Positions 1 to 5,370 of a stretch of DNA of 5,647 nucleotides are shown here, in pieces. This DNA comes from Bdellovibrio sp. (GTDB lineage Bacteria > Bdellovibrionota > Bdellovibrionia > Bdellovibrionales > Bdellovibrionaceae), in the NCBI GenBank assembly GCA_017745015.1, contig JAGIAF010000220.1:1-5647 (forward strand), in the 5' to 3' direction. Below the pieces are notes generated by a model. That model was not told the DNA's origin. It ran no database searches and worked only from the letters and a program-made list of their open reading frames with translations. Made by a program: the position numbers and the translations under genes. Positions within the stretch are counted from its first letter, which is position 1. Every line of letters starts with the position of its first letter.

Positions 1-549
1 AAAAACCAATCTCTTTCATCCGTAGTCTTTGCCGTGATCCTTGGATTTGCGATTTTCTTTTACAGCCGTAAGGAAATTCCAGTCATTCGCGCAGAAAGGA
101 CCGTGGCGGCATCAGTAGATACTGTCTGGAAACACTGGACAGAACCTGAATCCATCAAACAATGGTGGGGACCACAATATTTTACGGCTCCGGTAATTAA
201 GTCTGATTTCCATGAGGGTGGCAGCTTTCTTTTTTCAATGCAGTCACCGGAGGGAAAGATGTTTTGGAATGGCGGTCGCTATCAAGTGATTGATCCGAAA
301 AAGAAAATTATCGCTAAGATGTTTTTCGCTGACGAAAATGGCAAGCCGGTTCCCGCATCGAACTACGGAATTCCTGGCACTTGGAAGGACGATGTTACTT
401 TAAGTATCGAGTTTTCAGAAAAAGATGGAAAAACCACAATCCGTGTTCGCGAGGATGGTGTTCCAACCGAGATGGCTGAAATGGGCCGCCTCGGATGGGA
501 ACAACAGCTCGACAAATTTGAGCAACTACTTAAAGCCAACCCTCAATAG
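1..549 (+). CDS. Membrane-anchored AHSA1/SRPBCC-domain protein (5' end cut by window)
   Basis: The reading frame is open from base 1. The first usable start inside the window is GTG at 34 (171 aa), but it has no Shine-Dalgarno site and falls in the middle of a hydrophobic stretch (frame read from base 1: SSVVFAVILGFAIFFY), so the true start is probably upstream of the window. Counting from GTG34, residues 1-10 finish a membrane helix or uncleaved signal anchor. Residues 17-168 form an AHSA1-like START/SRPBCC fold: an N-terminal AERTVAAS strand, VWKHWTEPESIKQWWGP, the EGGSF turn, and the closing helix GWEQQLDKFEQLL typical of the family. These domains bind hydrophobic ligands or, in Aha1, Hsp90; the substrate here is unknown. 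Most small AHSA1 proteins are soluble, so the anchor is unusual. The next gene on the same strand starts 63 bp downstream and may be co-transcribed. The fold call is confident; the function is not. Confidence 0.85.
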   Translation, partial: KNQSLSSVVFAVILGFAIFFYSRKEIPVIRAERTVAASVDTVWKHWTEPESIKQWWGPQYFTAPVIKSDFHEGGSFLFSMQSPEGKMFWNGGRYQVIDPKKKIIAKMFFADENGKPVPASNYGIPGTWKDDVTLSIEFSEKDGKTTIRVREDGVPTEMAEMGRLGWEQQLDKFEQLLKANPQ

Positions 550-603
550 GTCGGTAGACAAACAGCCTTGCTCCGACGTTTCTATCAAGAGACAATATTT
601 CAC

Positions 604-608
604 GGAGG
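604..608 (+). promoter_or_regulatory. Ribosome binding site of the CoA-binding protein gene
   Basis: GGAGG sits 4 nt before ATG 613. It decides that start over the longer in-frame extension beginning at 568. Confidence 0.8.
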
Positions 609-612
609 ACTT

Positions 613-1023
613 ATGAACGTTAAGGACACTGAATTCAAAAGCTTGCTAGAGAAATACAAAAAATTTTCCGTCTATGGTCTAAGTCCTGATCCAACCAAGG
701 CAAGCCACTATGTACCTTTGTATATGCGTGACCACGGTTGGGATATGGTTGGAACTTATCCGAAGGCCCACGATGCTGGCGGCTTTAAAATTTATTCCAC
801 CTTAAAAGACATTCCTCTCGAGTATCGCAAGTTCGTGGATGTCTTCCGCAGCTCTGATCGAGTTCCTGAGGTGGTTGATGAAGCTATCGCCGCGGGTGGT
901 GTTGAAGTTTTGTGGCTGCAACTCGGAATTGCAAATCCCGAAGCCGAGGCTAAGGCCGAAAAGGCCGGCATCAAAGTCGTTTCCAATCGTTGCCTTATCA
1001 TCGAACATAAAAAGTGGTTTTAA
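613..1023 (+). CDS. CoA-binding domain protein, YccU-like
   Basis: This 136-aa protein is one CoA_binding_2 (YccU-type) Rossmann domain over its whole length, the normal size for the family. Visible family marks are the nucleotide-binding turn VYGLSPDPTKASHYVPLYM (residues 20-38), the strand leading to VGTYP (46-50), DVFRSSDRVPEVVDEAI (76-92), WLQLGIANPEAEAKAEKAGI (101-120) and the conserved ending NRCLIIEH (125-132) with Cys127. The family resembles the CoA-binding part of succinyl-CoA synthetase, but no reaction is established for the stand-alone form. ATG 613 is chosen because GGAGG lies 4 nt upstream; the frame is open further back to 568 but without a ribosome site there. It is followed at once by a hairpin terminator, so it ends its transcription unit, possibly together with the SRPBCC gene before it. 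Confidence 0.9.
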   Translation: MNVKDTEFKSLLEKYKKFSVYGLSPDPTKASHYVPLYMRDHGWDMVGTYPKAHDAGGFKIYSTLKDIPLEYRKFVDVFRSSDRVPEVVDEAIAAGGVEVLWLQLGIANPEAEAKAEKAGIKVVSNRCLIIEHKKWF

Positions 1024-1025
1024 AA

Positions 1026-1063
1026 TCGGGCCCTCCGTAAAGTCAGGCCCGAGATGTTTTTTT
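1026..1063. terminator. Intrinsic terminator, probably bidirectional
   Basis: TCGGGCC (1026-1032) pairs perfectly with GGCCCGA (1046-1052) around a 13-nt loop. On the plus strand seven T residues (1057-1063) follow after a 4-nt gap. On the minus strand the stem is followed directly by four T residues (complement of 1022-1025). It lies between two convergent genes, so it plausibly stops both. The plus-strand T tract overlaps the stop codon of the convergent lipoprotein gene (1062-1064). Confidence 0.8.
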
Positions 1064-1925
1064 ACAGAAGCGATGACAACTGACTTTCGTCAACGATAGG
1101 CTCCTGACCATCGATGATCGGAGTATAGTCCCATCCATCGTCAGTAGAAGGATCGTTTTCATCTGGAGTCGTGATCAGCTCCACTGGCTCTTCTGGTGTT
1201 GGAGAAGGTTCTACCGTTGGAGATGGTGACGGCTCAACAGAAGGCGATGGTTCCACTGATGGTGATGGTGTCGGAGTTGGCTCTGGATCTGGAATTGCCT
1301 GCTTCGTCACTGATTTTAGTTTCAATACGGGTTTTAGCAAACAGCCGCCATTGCCTTGTTGGACAACGGATTTTTTCGCATCGAAATCGACGACCACGTT
1401 ATACAGATTGCCGCCTTCGAACTGAACTTTGTTCGTAAGGATGATTTTAACTCCCGTCTTTTGCGCGCTTGGAGTTTTAAGTTCACATACGGAATCATCT
1501 GATTTGACAGCATAGTGTCCATCTTCTTTAAGAATCAGACGAATCTGCTGTATACGCAAACCCTCTGGAGCAACGATATCTTGCAACGGCAAGCTAACGC
1601 CATTTTGAAGTTGCAAGAGATCTACCTGGCCCAGCCCTTGCGATAAGATCAAACGACCCGCCTTGCCTTGACCGGCGATAACCACCTCAAGGTGATCAAT
1701 GTTAACTATTACTGATTTCAGTTCTTTATTAGGAGCATCGACAAGCTTAAAGCTGACTGCCGCCATTTTTGAAGCTGCACCTGATGATGACGAACTGCCT
1801 GAGCTTGTTGAAGAAGATGATTCGGAACTCAATGATGTCGACGAAGATGTTCCACTTTGTTGATTGCAGGCTGCGACAAGAAAGAACGCAGAGAAAACTA
1901 ACGCTTTAGTGACCAAGTTTTTCAT
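1062..1925 (-). CDS. DUF4382 lipoprotein with Ser-rich linker and Pro-rich tail
   Basis: The product has 287 aa. Residues 1-19 are a lipoprotein signal peptide (Lys3 and Lys7, a hydrophobic core, lipobox VAAC) and Cys20 is the predicted lipidated residue after signal peptidase II cleavage. Asn at +2 is not the classic inner-membrane retention residue, so an outer-membrane site is possible. Residues 24-52 are nearly all Ser, Thr and Gly, a flexible linker. Residues 55-206 match the DUF4382 pattern: VSFKLVDAPNKELKSVIVNI, VDLLQLQNG, APEGLRIQQIRLIL, KTGVKIIL, VVVDFDAKKSVV and LLKPVLKLKSV. Residues 212-247 are Pro/Ser/Glu repeats, followed by an acidic tail (248-287). DUF4382 has a beta-rich surface-protein look but no established activity. 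Cys147 and Cys195 could form a disulfide. The ATG is supported by AGGAGG 4 nt upstream. It stands alone, divergent from the PLD gene. Confidence 0.9.
   Translation of the reverse strand: MKNLVTKALVFSAFFLVAACNQQSGTSSSTSLSSESSSSTSSGSSSSSGAASKMAAVSFKLVDAPNKELKSVIVNIDHLEVVIAGQGKAGRLILSQGLGQVDLLQLQNGVSLPLQDIVAPEGLRIQQIRLILKEDGHYAVKSDDSVCELKTPSAQKTGVKIILTNKVQFEGGNLYNVVVDFDAKKSVVQQGNGGCLLKPVLKLKSVTKQAIPDPEPTPTPSPSVEPSPSVEPSPSPTVEPSPTPEEPVELITTPDENDPSTDDGWDYTPIIDGQEPIVDESQLSSLL
1185..1292 (-). repeat. Coding repeat: Pro/Ser/Glu (VEPSP) units
   Basis: This stretch encodes residues 212-247 of the lipoprotein, with three VEPSP units (residues 224-228, 230-234, 238-242) embedded in further PTP and PSP pairs. 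Such tails are usually extended spacers in cell-envelope proteins. The underlying DNA is an imperfect short repeat and may vary in length between strains by slippage; that is an inference. Confidence 0.75.
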
Positions 1926-1929
1926 TCAC

Positions 1930-1935
1930 CCTCCT
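1930..1935 (-). promoter_or_regulatory. Ribosome binding site of the DUF4382 lipoprotein gene
   Basis: On the minus strand AGGAGG lies 4 nt before the ATG at 1925-1923. It is a full match to the anti-Shine-Dalgarno sequence, which suggests efficient translation and fixes the start. Confidence 0.85.
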
Positions 1936-1987
1936 GGTGTCATGAGAAGTTGCTTAAACTGTACTCCTCTTTTCAGAGAGCACCACA

Positions 1988-2011
1988 AATGATCTAAGTG
2001 AAACGATCATT
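1988..2011. promoter_or_regulatory. Inverted repeat in the lipoprotein/PLD divergent region
   Basis: AATGATC (1988-1994) and GATCATT (2005-2011) are exact inverted 7-mers separated by 10 nt, between two divergently read genes. The centre-to-centre spacing of 17 nt is loosely compatible with an operator, or the RNA could form a small hairpin in the lipoprotein leader. No convincing -35/-10 pair was found on either strand in 1936-2114, so the promoters here remain unplaced. Confidence 0.3.
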
Positions 2012-2114
2012 CTGAGAGGGTGTAAAATACCTGGTCAGTTTCTTAAAGATTCCTTAGACCTAGACTGCGGAATTGCACATACCTTTTGAAAATGAAGGCT
2101 TTAAAATATTAAAT

Positions 2115-3101
2115 ATGAGGACTTCAATTACCAAACTTATAACCGATCAACAGTTCCTTCCGACTCTTCTGCGCCTTATTGATAAGGCAGAGTTCTCTAT
2201 CGATATACTGGCTTACTCCTTTGCTATTGGAAGTGCGCGAGGAATTCTTTCTCGCACTACCGCGCCTTTTGAAATCGCTGAAAAGCTCATCCAAAAGAAG
2301 CAACGCCTAAAAAGAAAGATAAAAATCCGTCTTTATATTGAAGGTTTTCGCGAAACGTCTCTTCGCAATCGAGTGACCGCCGATTATTTAGAGACTCATG
2401 GCATTGAGGTTATTTACGGAACTACCCACGCTAAGGGGTTCTGTTTTGACAAAAGTATCCTGCTTTTTGGATCTACAAATCTTACCAATCAATCGTTAAT
2501 GAAGAACTATGAAGCCAACGTTCTCTTAAATGACCCAAAGGCCATTACGGGGTTTTTAAAGTATTTCGAATACTATTGGAACGGTGGTCACCATGGTGGG
2601 ATTAAGCTAACTGCGCCAATGATTGCCGATGGAGATTTCAAAGAAATTCTCTTAGAGTTGATAGACTCGGCCAAGTCTTCGTTGGAGTTCTCAATTTATT
2701 TTTTTCACATGAGTGAGATCGAAAGGGCGTTAATCAAAGCAACAGCTCGAGGCATCGAAGTGCGTGGCCTTTTTCATCACCATACAAGTTTCGCCTTATC
2801 TTATGTCCGTCGCACTCGGGGTACGGCCTCACGACTTATAGCCTCGGGAATTGATCACTTGCATTTTGGTCCCGGCAACCTCTTCACACATTCAAAATTT
2901 ATTGTGAAAGATCGAAAAGAGGTATTGCTAGGAACAGGCAACTGGCTTCATGAAGACATAAAAGTTCATCCGCAACTGTACATTCATTTGAAAAACGCGA
3001 CCCTAGCAGAAAATTTAGTTACTTATTTGAATACAAAACTTACAACTGGAAGGGATGTTGATTATGGAAGCAAAGATGACGCCCGAACAATCCAGCCCTA
3101 G
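2115..3101 (+). CDS. Phospholipase D-like protein with two HKD motifs
   Basis: The product has 328 aa from ATG 2115. It holds two PLD-like (PLDc_2) half-domains, each with a complete HxKx4D motif: HAKGFCFD (H105, K107, D112) followed by GSTN (119-122), and HSKFIVKD (H259, K261, D266) followed by GTGN (273-276). Each half begins with the usual amphipathic entry (FLPTLLRLIDKAEFSIDILAYSF and ILLELIDSAKSSLEFSIYFF). PLD enzymes pair the two histidines in one active site for phosphodiester hydrolysis or transfer; the substrate (phospholipid, cardiolipin-type or nucleic acid) cannot be told. There is no signal peptide or membrane helix, so a cytoplasmic or peripheral enzyme is expected. The start is uncertain: the frame extends back to TTG 2073 (342 aa), and neither start has a good ribosome site. 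ATG 2115 is preferred because the domain begins soon after it. The 3' end overlaps the CBS gene. Confidence 0.88.
   Translation: MRTSITKLITDQQFLPTLLRLIDKAEFSIDILAYSFAIGSARGILSRTTAPFEIAEKLIQKKQRLKRKIKIRLYIEGFRETSLRNRVTADYLETHGIEVIYGTTHAKGFCFDKSILLFGSTNLTNQSLMKNYEANVLLNDPKAITGFLKYFEYYWNGGHHGGIKLTAPMIADGDFKEILLELIDSAKSSLEFSIYFFHMSEIERALIKATARGIEVRGLFHHHTSFALSYVRRTRGTASRLIASGIDHLHFGPGNLFTHSKFIVKDRKEVLLGTGNWLHEDIKVHPQLYIHLKNATLAENLVTYLNTKLTTGRDVDYGSKDDARTIQP
3048..3054 (+). promoter_or_regulatory. Ribosome binding site of the CBS gene inside the PLD gene
   Basis: GGAAGGG inside the PLD coding sequence directly abuts ATG 3055 (too close to use) and lies 9 nt before ATG 3064, so it favours 3064. 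A later in-frame ATG at 3076 has GGAAG at 3066-3070, 5 nt upstream, and cannot be excluded. Confidence 0.55.
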
Positions 3102-3549
3102 ACATTACTCCATGAAATTAACTTGGGAAAAGGGAATCGTTGTCGCTGTTCCACCAGATAGCACCTTGGCTGAAGCTGCTCAGATGATGCGCGATCAACA
3201 GGTTGGCGATGTCTTGGTGATGAACAGTCCCGAGTCCGACAAAATACTCGGCGTTATCACTGACCGAGATATCGCTCTTTGCCTAGGTACTCAAGAAAAT
3301 CCAAACACTATTTTGGTCGGCGACGTTATGTCTCGCTCTATCGTGACGGCATCCGTTGATGATGAAATTTTTAAGCTCATATATTTGATGAAAACATCGG
3401 GCGTGACTCGTTTGCCGTTACTCGATGAGCGCGGGCGTGTGGTCGGTGTTGCCACCGCTAAGAATCTCATAGAAATTCTGCTCGGCTCCCTGTTTGATTT
3501 AACCCAGATTGGTGAAATCCAACGCGAGAACGAACGGTCCCATCATTAG
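3064..3549 (+). CDS. Tandem CBS-domain protein
   Basis: The product has 161 aa and is essentially a single Bateman module. CBS1 spans about residues 23-76 (VVAVPPDSTLAEAAQMMRD, VGDVLVMN, ending GVITDRDIA at 63-71) and CBS2 about 84-140 (VGDVMSRSIVTASVDDEIF, MKTSGVTRLPLLDERGRVV, GVATAKNLIEIL). CBS pairs commonly sense AMP, ATP or S-adenosylmethionine. The first repeat keeps the T-D-R-D signature whose last Asp often holds the ribose, while the second has T-A-K-N and lacks it, so one competent site is likely. No effector domain is attached, so it probably acts on a partner. It overlaps the PLD gene by 38 nt in another frame, which suggests translational coupling and a shared function. Its TAG stop overlaps the stop of the convergent LysR gene, with no terminator between them. 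Confidence 0.88.
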   Translation: MEAKMTPEQSSPRHYSMKLTWEKGIVVAVPPDSTLAEAAQMMRDQQVGDVLVMNSPESDKILGVITDRDIALCLGTQENPNTILVGDVMSRSIVTASVDDEIFKLIYLMKTSGVTRLPLLDERGRVVGVATAKNLIEILLGSLFDLTQIGEIQRENERSHH

Positions 3550-4448
3550 CGACGTTTTGGCTTTTTAACGGCATTCTTAAGAAGTTGCGCCCAGACGGCT
3601 CTGGCAACAGGGCCCATGGGCTTATTACGAACTCGCATCACGTGCAGATCAAGAGTGAATGATTTAATCTTCTCATCTTGAATTTCCAAAACGATGTTCT
3701 TCCTTAGCTCATTTTCGATTTCGTTACGTGGTAAACGACCCCAACCAAAACCATTCATGATCATTTTGTGCTTCAGCGAGTGATCAGTGACAAAGCATTT
3801 TTTCGCCTCAGCCAAGACACCTTTCGCATTTCCCTTTGTAAGATTTGATTTGTCGCCATTTTGCAGAACTACGACCTGAGGATATTTCTTTAAAGACTTC
3901 GCGTCGACAGATGGAAGGTTTTTAGCCAGAGACTTCGCCACCACCGGCACCATCTCGATACGATCAAACGGAACGCTTTCCAGATCATGCCCTTCTGTTG
4001 GCTTCGTCGAGACGGCAAAGTCTGCTTCTCCCGAAAGAAGCATATCCAAACCACCACCCATGATTTCAGAGTGGAAAGTCACCTCTGTTGGATATTCACT
4101 CAAAATGGTTTCTAAGAAAACTCCCTCAATGGCTTCAAAGCGCGCCAAAGGATCGAGCACGATTGTTAAAAAGGGCTCGACTTTGTTTGTTCCAAGTTCT
4201 TTACCAACAGTTTGAAGCTCGCGAAACGACTGCAGAGTTTGTTTTGCCCAGTTATAAAAGACCAGCCCTTCGGGTGTCAGCTTCGGACGATATTCTTCCC
4301 GATTAAAAAGTTTAAGATCAAATTCTTCTTCTAGCTTCTTAATAGCAACACTCAAGCTCGGTTGAGTCTTATAAAGGTGCTCAGAGGCGGCCTTAAAGCT
4401 TCCTTTTTCCACAATCATTTCAAGGGTTTCCAATTGATCTATCGTCAC
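3546..4448 (-). CDS. LysR-family transcriptional regulator
   Basis: The product has 300 aa, the standard LysR length. Residues 3-62 are the winged helix-turn-helix: LETLEMIVEKGSFKAASEHL, then the recognition helix around TQPSLSVAIKKLEEEF (28-43), KLFNR (46-50) and LTPEG (57-61). A linker helix runs to about 88, and residues 92-292 are the type 2 periplasmic-binding-like effector domain, including the GFGWGRLP turn (233-240). The C-terminus is strongly basic (KKPKRR), probably incidental. The start is GTG (4448-4446) with AAAGGCGG a few bases upstream. It is transcribed away from the pirin gene across a shared AT-rich region, so control of the pirin and of itself is the natural inference. The inducer is unknown. 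Confidence 0.93.
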   Translation of the reverse strand: MTIDQLETLEMIVEKGSFKAASEHLYKTQPSLSVAIKKLEEEFDLKLFNREEYRPKLTPEGLVFYNWAKQTLQSFRELQTVGKELGTNKVEPFLTIVLDPLARFEAIEGVFLETILSEYPTEVTFHSEIMGGGLDMLLSGEADFAVSTKPTEGHDLESVPFDRIEMVPVVAKSLAKNLPSVDAKSLKKYPQVVVLQNGDKSNLTKGNAKGVLAEAKKCFVTDHSLKHKMIMNGFGWGRLPRNEIENELRKNIVLEIQDEKIKSFTLDLHVMRVRNKPMGPVARAVWAQLLKNAVKKPKRR

Positions 4449-4462
4449 ACTGCCGCCTTTAA

Positions 4463-4490
4463 ACTATATAAATTTATTTAATACTGTTGA
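4463..4490 (-). promoter_or_regulatory. Candidate LysR promoter
   Basis: On the minus strand TCAACA (4490-4485, 4 of 6 to the -35 consensus) is followed after 16 nt by TATAGT (4468-4463, 5 of 6 to the -10 consensus). It overlaps the candidate pirin promoter, so the two could compete or be controlled together. Such matches arise easily in AT-rich DNA. Confidence 0.3.
4468..4477. promoter_or_regulatory. AT palindrome in the LysR/pirin divergent region
   Basis: ATAAATTTAT is a perfect 10-bp palindrome lying just upstream of the candidate pirin promoter and over the candidate LysR -10. It could be part of a LysR-type recognition site (T-N11-A sites are AT-rich dyads), but it is short and the region is AT-rich, so chance is quite possible. 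Confidence 0.25.
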
Positions 4491-4502
4491 TATGATTATA
4501 AT
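4473..4502 (+). promoter_or_regulatory. Candidate pirin promoter
   Basis: A perfect TATAAT -10 lies at 4497-4502. The best -35 is weak (TTTATT at 4473-4478 with an 18-nt spacer), which suits a promoter needing an activator such as the divergent LysR protein. Transcription would start near 4509, at the foot of the leader hairpin. Confidence 0.4.
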
Positions 4503-4508
4503 AATTTT

Positions 4509-4553
4509 TTTCCTCTCCGAAATCAACGATACTAGTTTCAGAAAGAGAGGAGA
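4509..4553 (+). promoter_or_regulatory. Leader hairpin covering the pirin ribosome site
   Basis: Bases 4509-4517 can pair with 4545-4553 (nine pairs, one G-U), which buries the Shine-Dalgarno AGGAG (4548-4552). Inside the 27-nt loop GAAA (4519-4522) can pair with TTTC (4536-4539), extending the fold. If transcription begins near 4509 the stem would sit at the very 5' end of the mRNA. This would lower translation of the long pirin form unless opened; the regulatory role is inferred. Confidence 0.35.
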
Positions 4554-4557
4554 CCTT

Positions 4558-5370
4558 ATGAAGATCTGGGAGAAATTACCCCGACGCTCATTTCTGGTCG
4601 GCGCCCTTACCACCGCAGTCGGTGGAGTAAGTGCGGCTCTATTACCACAACGTTTAAAAAAGGATAAAGGTATGCTTACAGTAAGAAAATCAAACGACAG
4701 AGGTTTAGCGGAACATGGCTGGTTGAAATCTCGCCACACATTCTCTTTCGCAGAATATTACGATGCGAACCAAATGGGCTTTGGTCCACTTCGTGTGATC
4801 AATGAAGATCGAATTCAAGGCGGTACTGGCTTCGACACTCACCCACACCGAGACATGGAAATCATTTCTTACGTGGTATCAGGTGGTCTTCGTCACCAAG
4901 ACTCTATGGGCAACGTGGCGGTGATCAAACCCGGCGAAGTGCAACGCATGAGCGCTGGCACTGGTGTTCGTCACTCCGAATACAATGATCTTGATAAGGA
5001 GCAAACACACTTCTTCCAAATTTGGATTATGCCAAGCCAACGAGGACTTGCTCCGGGCTACGGTCAGAAGTCCTACGAGAAAGAACTTAACACTCAAAAG
5101 ATCGTTCACGTGATTTCCCCGGACGGCAAAGACGGCTCCATCGCAATCAATCAAGATGCGAATATGTATATTTCGCGCTTGAAACAGAATGATGATTTGA
5201 GATTCAATCTTTCCCCTGCACGCAGATTCTGGGTGCAAATGGTAAAAGGTGAAGTCACAGTGAATGGTGAAAAACTTGAGACAGGTGACGCCATTTCAGG
5301 CTCTGATATCGGCACGGCAGACATCAAAGCTTCCAAAGATTCAGAAATGATTATCTTCGAGTTGCCGTAA
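4558..5370 (+). CDS. Pirin family protein with twin-arginine signal sequence
   Basis: The product has 270 aa from ATG 4558, which has AGGAG 5 nt upstream. Residues 1-38 look like a Tat signal: R9-R10 in PRRSFLV, a hydrophobic stretch to L29, and a possible cleavage after VSA (24-26). From Met39 onward the protein is a full-length 232-aa bicupin pirin, close in sequence style to E. coli YhhW: VRKSNDRGLAEHGWLKSRHTFSF, FDTHPHRDMEI, HQDSMGN, MSAGTGVRHSEYN, QIWIMP and the C-terminal IIFELP. The N-terminal cupin metal ligands are intact: H95, H97, H139 and E141. Counted from Met39 these are 57, 59, 101 and 103, essentially the pirin/YhhW positions. Some pirins oxidise quercetin in vitro; the natural substrate is unknown. 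Export would be unusual, as known pirins are cytoplasmic or nuclear. It is divergent from LysR, its likely regulator. The 3' end overlaps the PolX gene by 20 nt. Confidence 0.93.
   Translation: MKIWEKLPRRSFLVGALTTAVGGVSAALLPQRLKKDKGMLTVRKSNDRGLAEHGWLKSRHTFSFAEYYDANQMGFGPLRVINEDRIQGGTGFDTHPHRDMEIISYVVSGGLRHQDSMGNVAVIKPGEVQRMSAGTGVRHSEYNDLDKEQTHFFQIWIMPSQRGLAPGYGQKSYEKELNTQKIVHVISPDGKDGSIAINQDANMYISRLKQNDDLRFNLSPARRFWVQMVKGEVTVNGEKLETGDAISGSDIGTADIKASKDSEMIIFELP
4660..4664 (+). promoter_or_regulatory. Possible internal ribosome site for a leaderless-signal pirin form
   Basis: AAGGA lies 7 nt before the in-frame ATG 4672 (Met39 of the long form). Initiation there would give a 232-aa protein without the Tat signal, the ordinary pirin length. 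Confidence 0.4.

Noticed and set aside
550..584. Inverted repeat GTCGG/CCGAC after the SRPBCC gene, considered as a terminator
   Set aside because: Only five pairs with an 18-nt loop and no T run follow it, so it does not look like a working terminator.
568..596. Possible promoter (TTGCTC, 17 nt, GACAAT) before the CoA-binding gene
   Set aside because: The match is 3 of 6 and 4 of 6 only; co-transcription with the preceding gene is at least as likely.
1171..1425. Plus-strand open frame rich in Gly, Asp and Ser opposite the lipoprotein gene
   Set aside because: It is the antisense image of the Pro/Ser/Glu repeat coding region. It has no ribosome site, and its composition is explained by the repeat on the real strand.
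2092..2112. Tiny upstream frame (ATG to TAA, six codons) ending just before ATG 2115
   Set aside because: There is no ribosome site in front of it and such short frames are common by chance.
2073..2114. TTG start adding 14 residues to the PLD-like protein
   Set aside because: Only a weak GCGGA precedes it and the added residues do not belong to the domain. It is kept as an alternative start, not the main call.
4492..4557. Upstream ATG extending the pirin by 22 residues
   Set aside because: It overlaps the candidate -10 box and has no ribosome site, whereas ATG 4558 has AGGAG 5 nt upstream and begins a clean Tat signal.
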